From the NCBI GenBank assembly GCA_020086605.1, contig JACBWW010000003.1, forward strand, positions 57,142,849 through 57,206,848: DNA of 64,000 nt, read 5' to 3'. Each line of letters starts with the position of its first letter. Positions within the stretch are counted from its first letter, which is position 1. This DNA comes from Lanius collurio (Eukaryota > Chordata > Aves > Passeriformes > Laniidae). The notes beneath the pieces were generated by a model. It was not told the DNA's origin. It did no database searches and was given only the letters and a program-made list of their open reading frames with translations. A program made the position numbers and the translations under genes. Positions 63,654 to 64,000 of this stretch are shown piece by piece.

Positions 63654-64000
63654 AGCATCCACACCATGCCTATGCCACGGCTCTTGTTTTATCACCCTCT
63701 CTGCGCAAAACAAACTGTCCTTCTTTTATCAACAGGACGTGGGACAGAAGATGGTCCGAGTTTTCTTCTCAAACCAGGACATGGCCCTTTTCTCCGTGAG
63801 GGCCGTGATGTTCGCATACACTCTGCTTGGCGAAACGCTCCTCATCAGACACGATCGGAAAAAAAACCAGATGGGTGGGATACTCTTGTTTTGTTTTGGA
63901 TGGGTTTGGTTTTCCTGGGGGGCGGCGGTGCAGCCCAGGGCGCGGCGGGGCCGGGGGTCGCGGCTGCCGCAGGTGGCGCGGCGGGGGCTGCGCGTCCCGC
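63654..64000 (+). other. Open frame running off the window edge
   Basis: After a TGA at about 63651 one plus-strand frame stays open for about 115 codons to the window end. It contains an ATG at 63751 preceded by a good splice-acceptor-like run (tgtccttcttttatcaacag, ending at 63735). No protein family is recognised. In the GC-rich last 100 bp stops are rare by composition, so this may be chance. Confidence 0.2.
63731..64000. promoter_or_regulatory. Edge of a CpG island
   Basis: CpG dinucleotides, scarce in the preceding tens of kilobases, become frequent from about 63731. About fifteen fall in the last 80 bp (ggcgcggcgggg-type sequence). In bird genomes such islands usually mark promoters and first exons. 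The gene and its strand cannot be told from this window. Confidence 0.65.

Noticed and set aside
1..64000. CRISPR arrays, bacterial operons, rRNA genes
   Set aside because: No regularly spaced repeats, Shine-Dalgarno-led gene runs or rRNA-like sequence were seen. The repeat content is that of a bird nuclear genome.

Overview
The window looks like bird nuclear DNA, probably from a passerine, and is almost entirely non-coding. The evidence is several 3'-terminal CR1 LINE fragments with the avian tail (a conserved end ending in ATGATTCTATGA), avian-type endogenous retrovirus remnants, moderate to low GC with simple A-rich and TAAA repeats, and no mammalian repeats. I found no convincing intact host protein-coding gene. 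The longest open frames are near the length expected by chance in 64 kb and often start at a non-ATG codon.

Layout. Positions 1-3893 hold a decayed endogenous retrovirus on the minus strand. Protease, reverse transcriptase, RNase H and integrase remnants appear in the correct order, and gag is missing. A 112-bp direct repeat lies on each side of the pol block. Positions 3894-34460 are intergenic or intronic sequence with CR1 tails (5995-6064, 11600-12201, 31631-32186), simple repeats and one ancient amniote repeat. The CR1 at 31.6-32.2 kb is split by a 294-bp solo LTR (31748-32041).

The standout is at 34461-36960: a compact 2.5-kb LTR element on the minus strand. Two direct LTRs of about 284 bp, roughly 91% identical, enclose only about 1.9 kb. 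Just inside the 5' LTR is a short frame that resembles a retroviral Gag matrix domain. A very GC- and CpG-rich segment follows, then a cold-shock domain clearly related to host Y-box proteins (YBX family), then a Tyr/Pro/Phe-rich tail in the same frame after one TGA. A purine tract and the 3' LTR follow. No pol or env is visible. The layout matches a retrovirus that lost most of its genes and captured a host Y-box sequence, like classical gag-host transductions. This is my candidate for an undescribed system.

Positions 36961-63700 are again AT-rich sequence with CR1 tails (51931-52105, and 62043-62530 reversed), two older CR1-like fragments (about 44.3 and 45.4 kb), homopolymer tracts and two short perfect hairpins. 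The last 270 bp rise abruptly to very high CpG, as at the edge of a CpG-island promoter or first exon whose gene would lie beyond the window.
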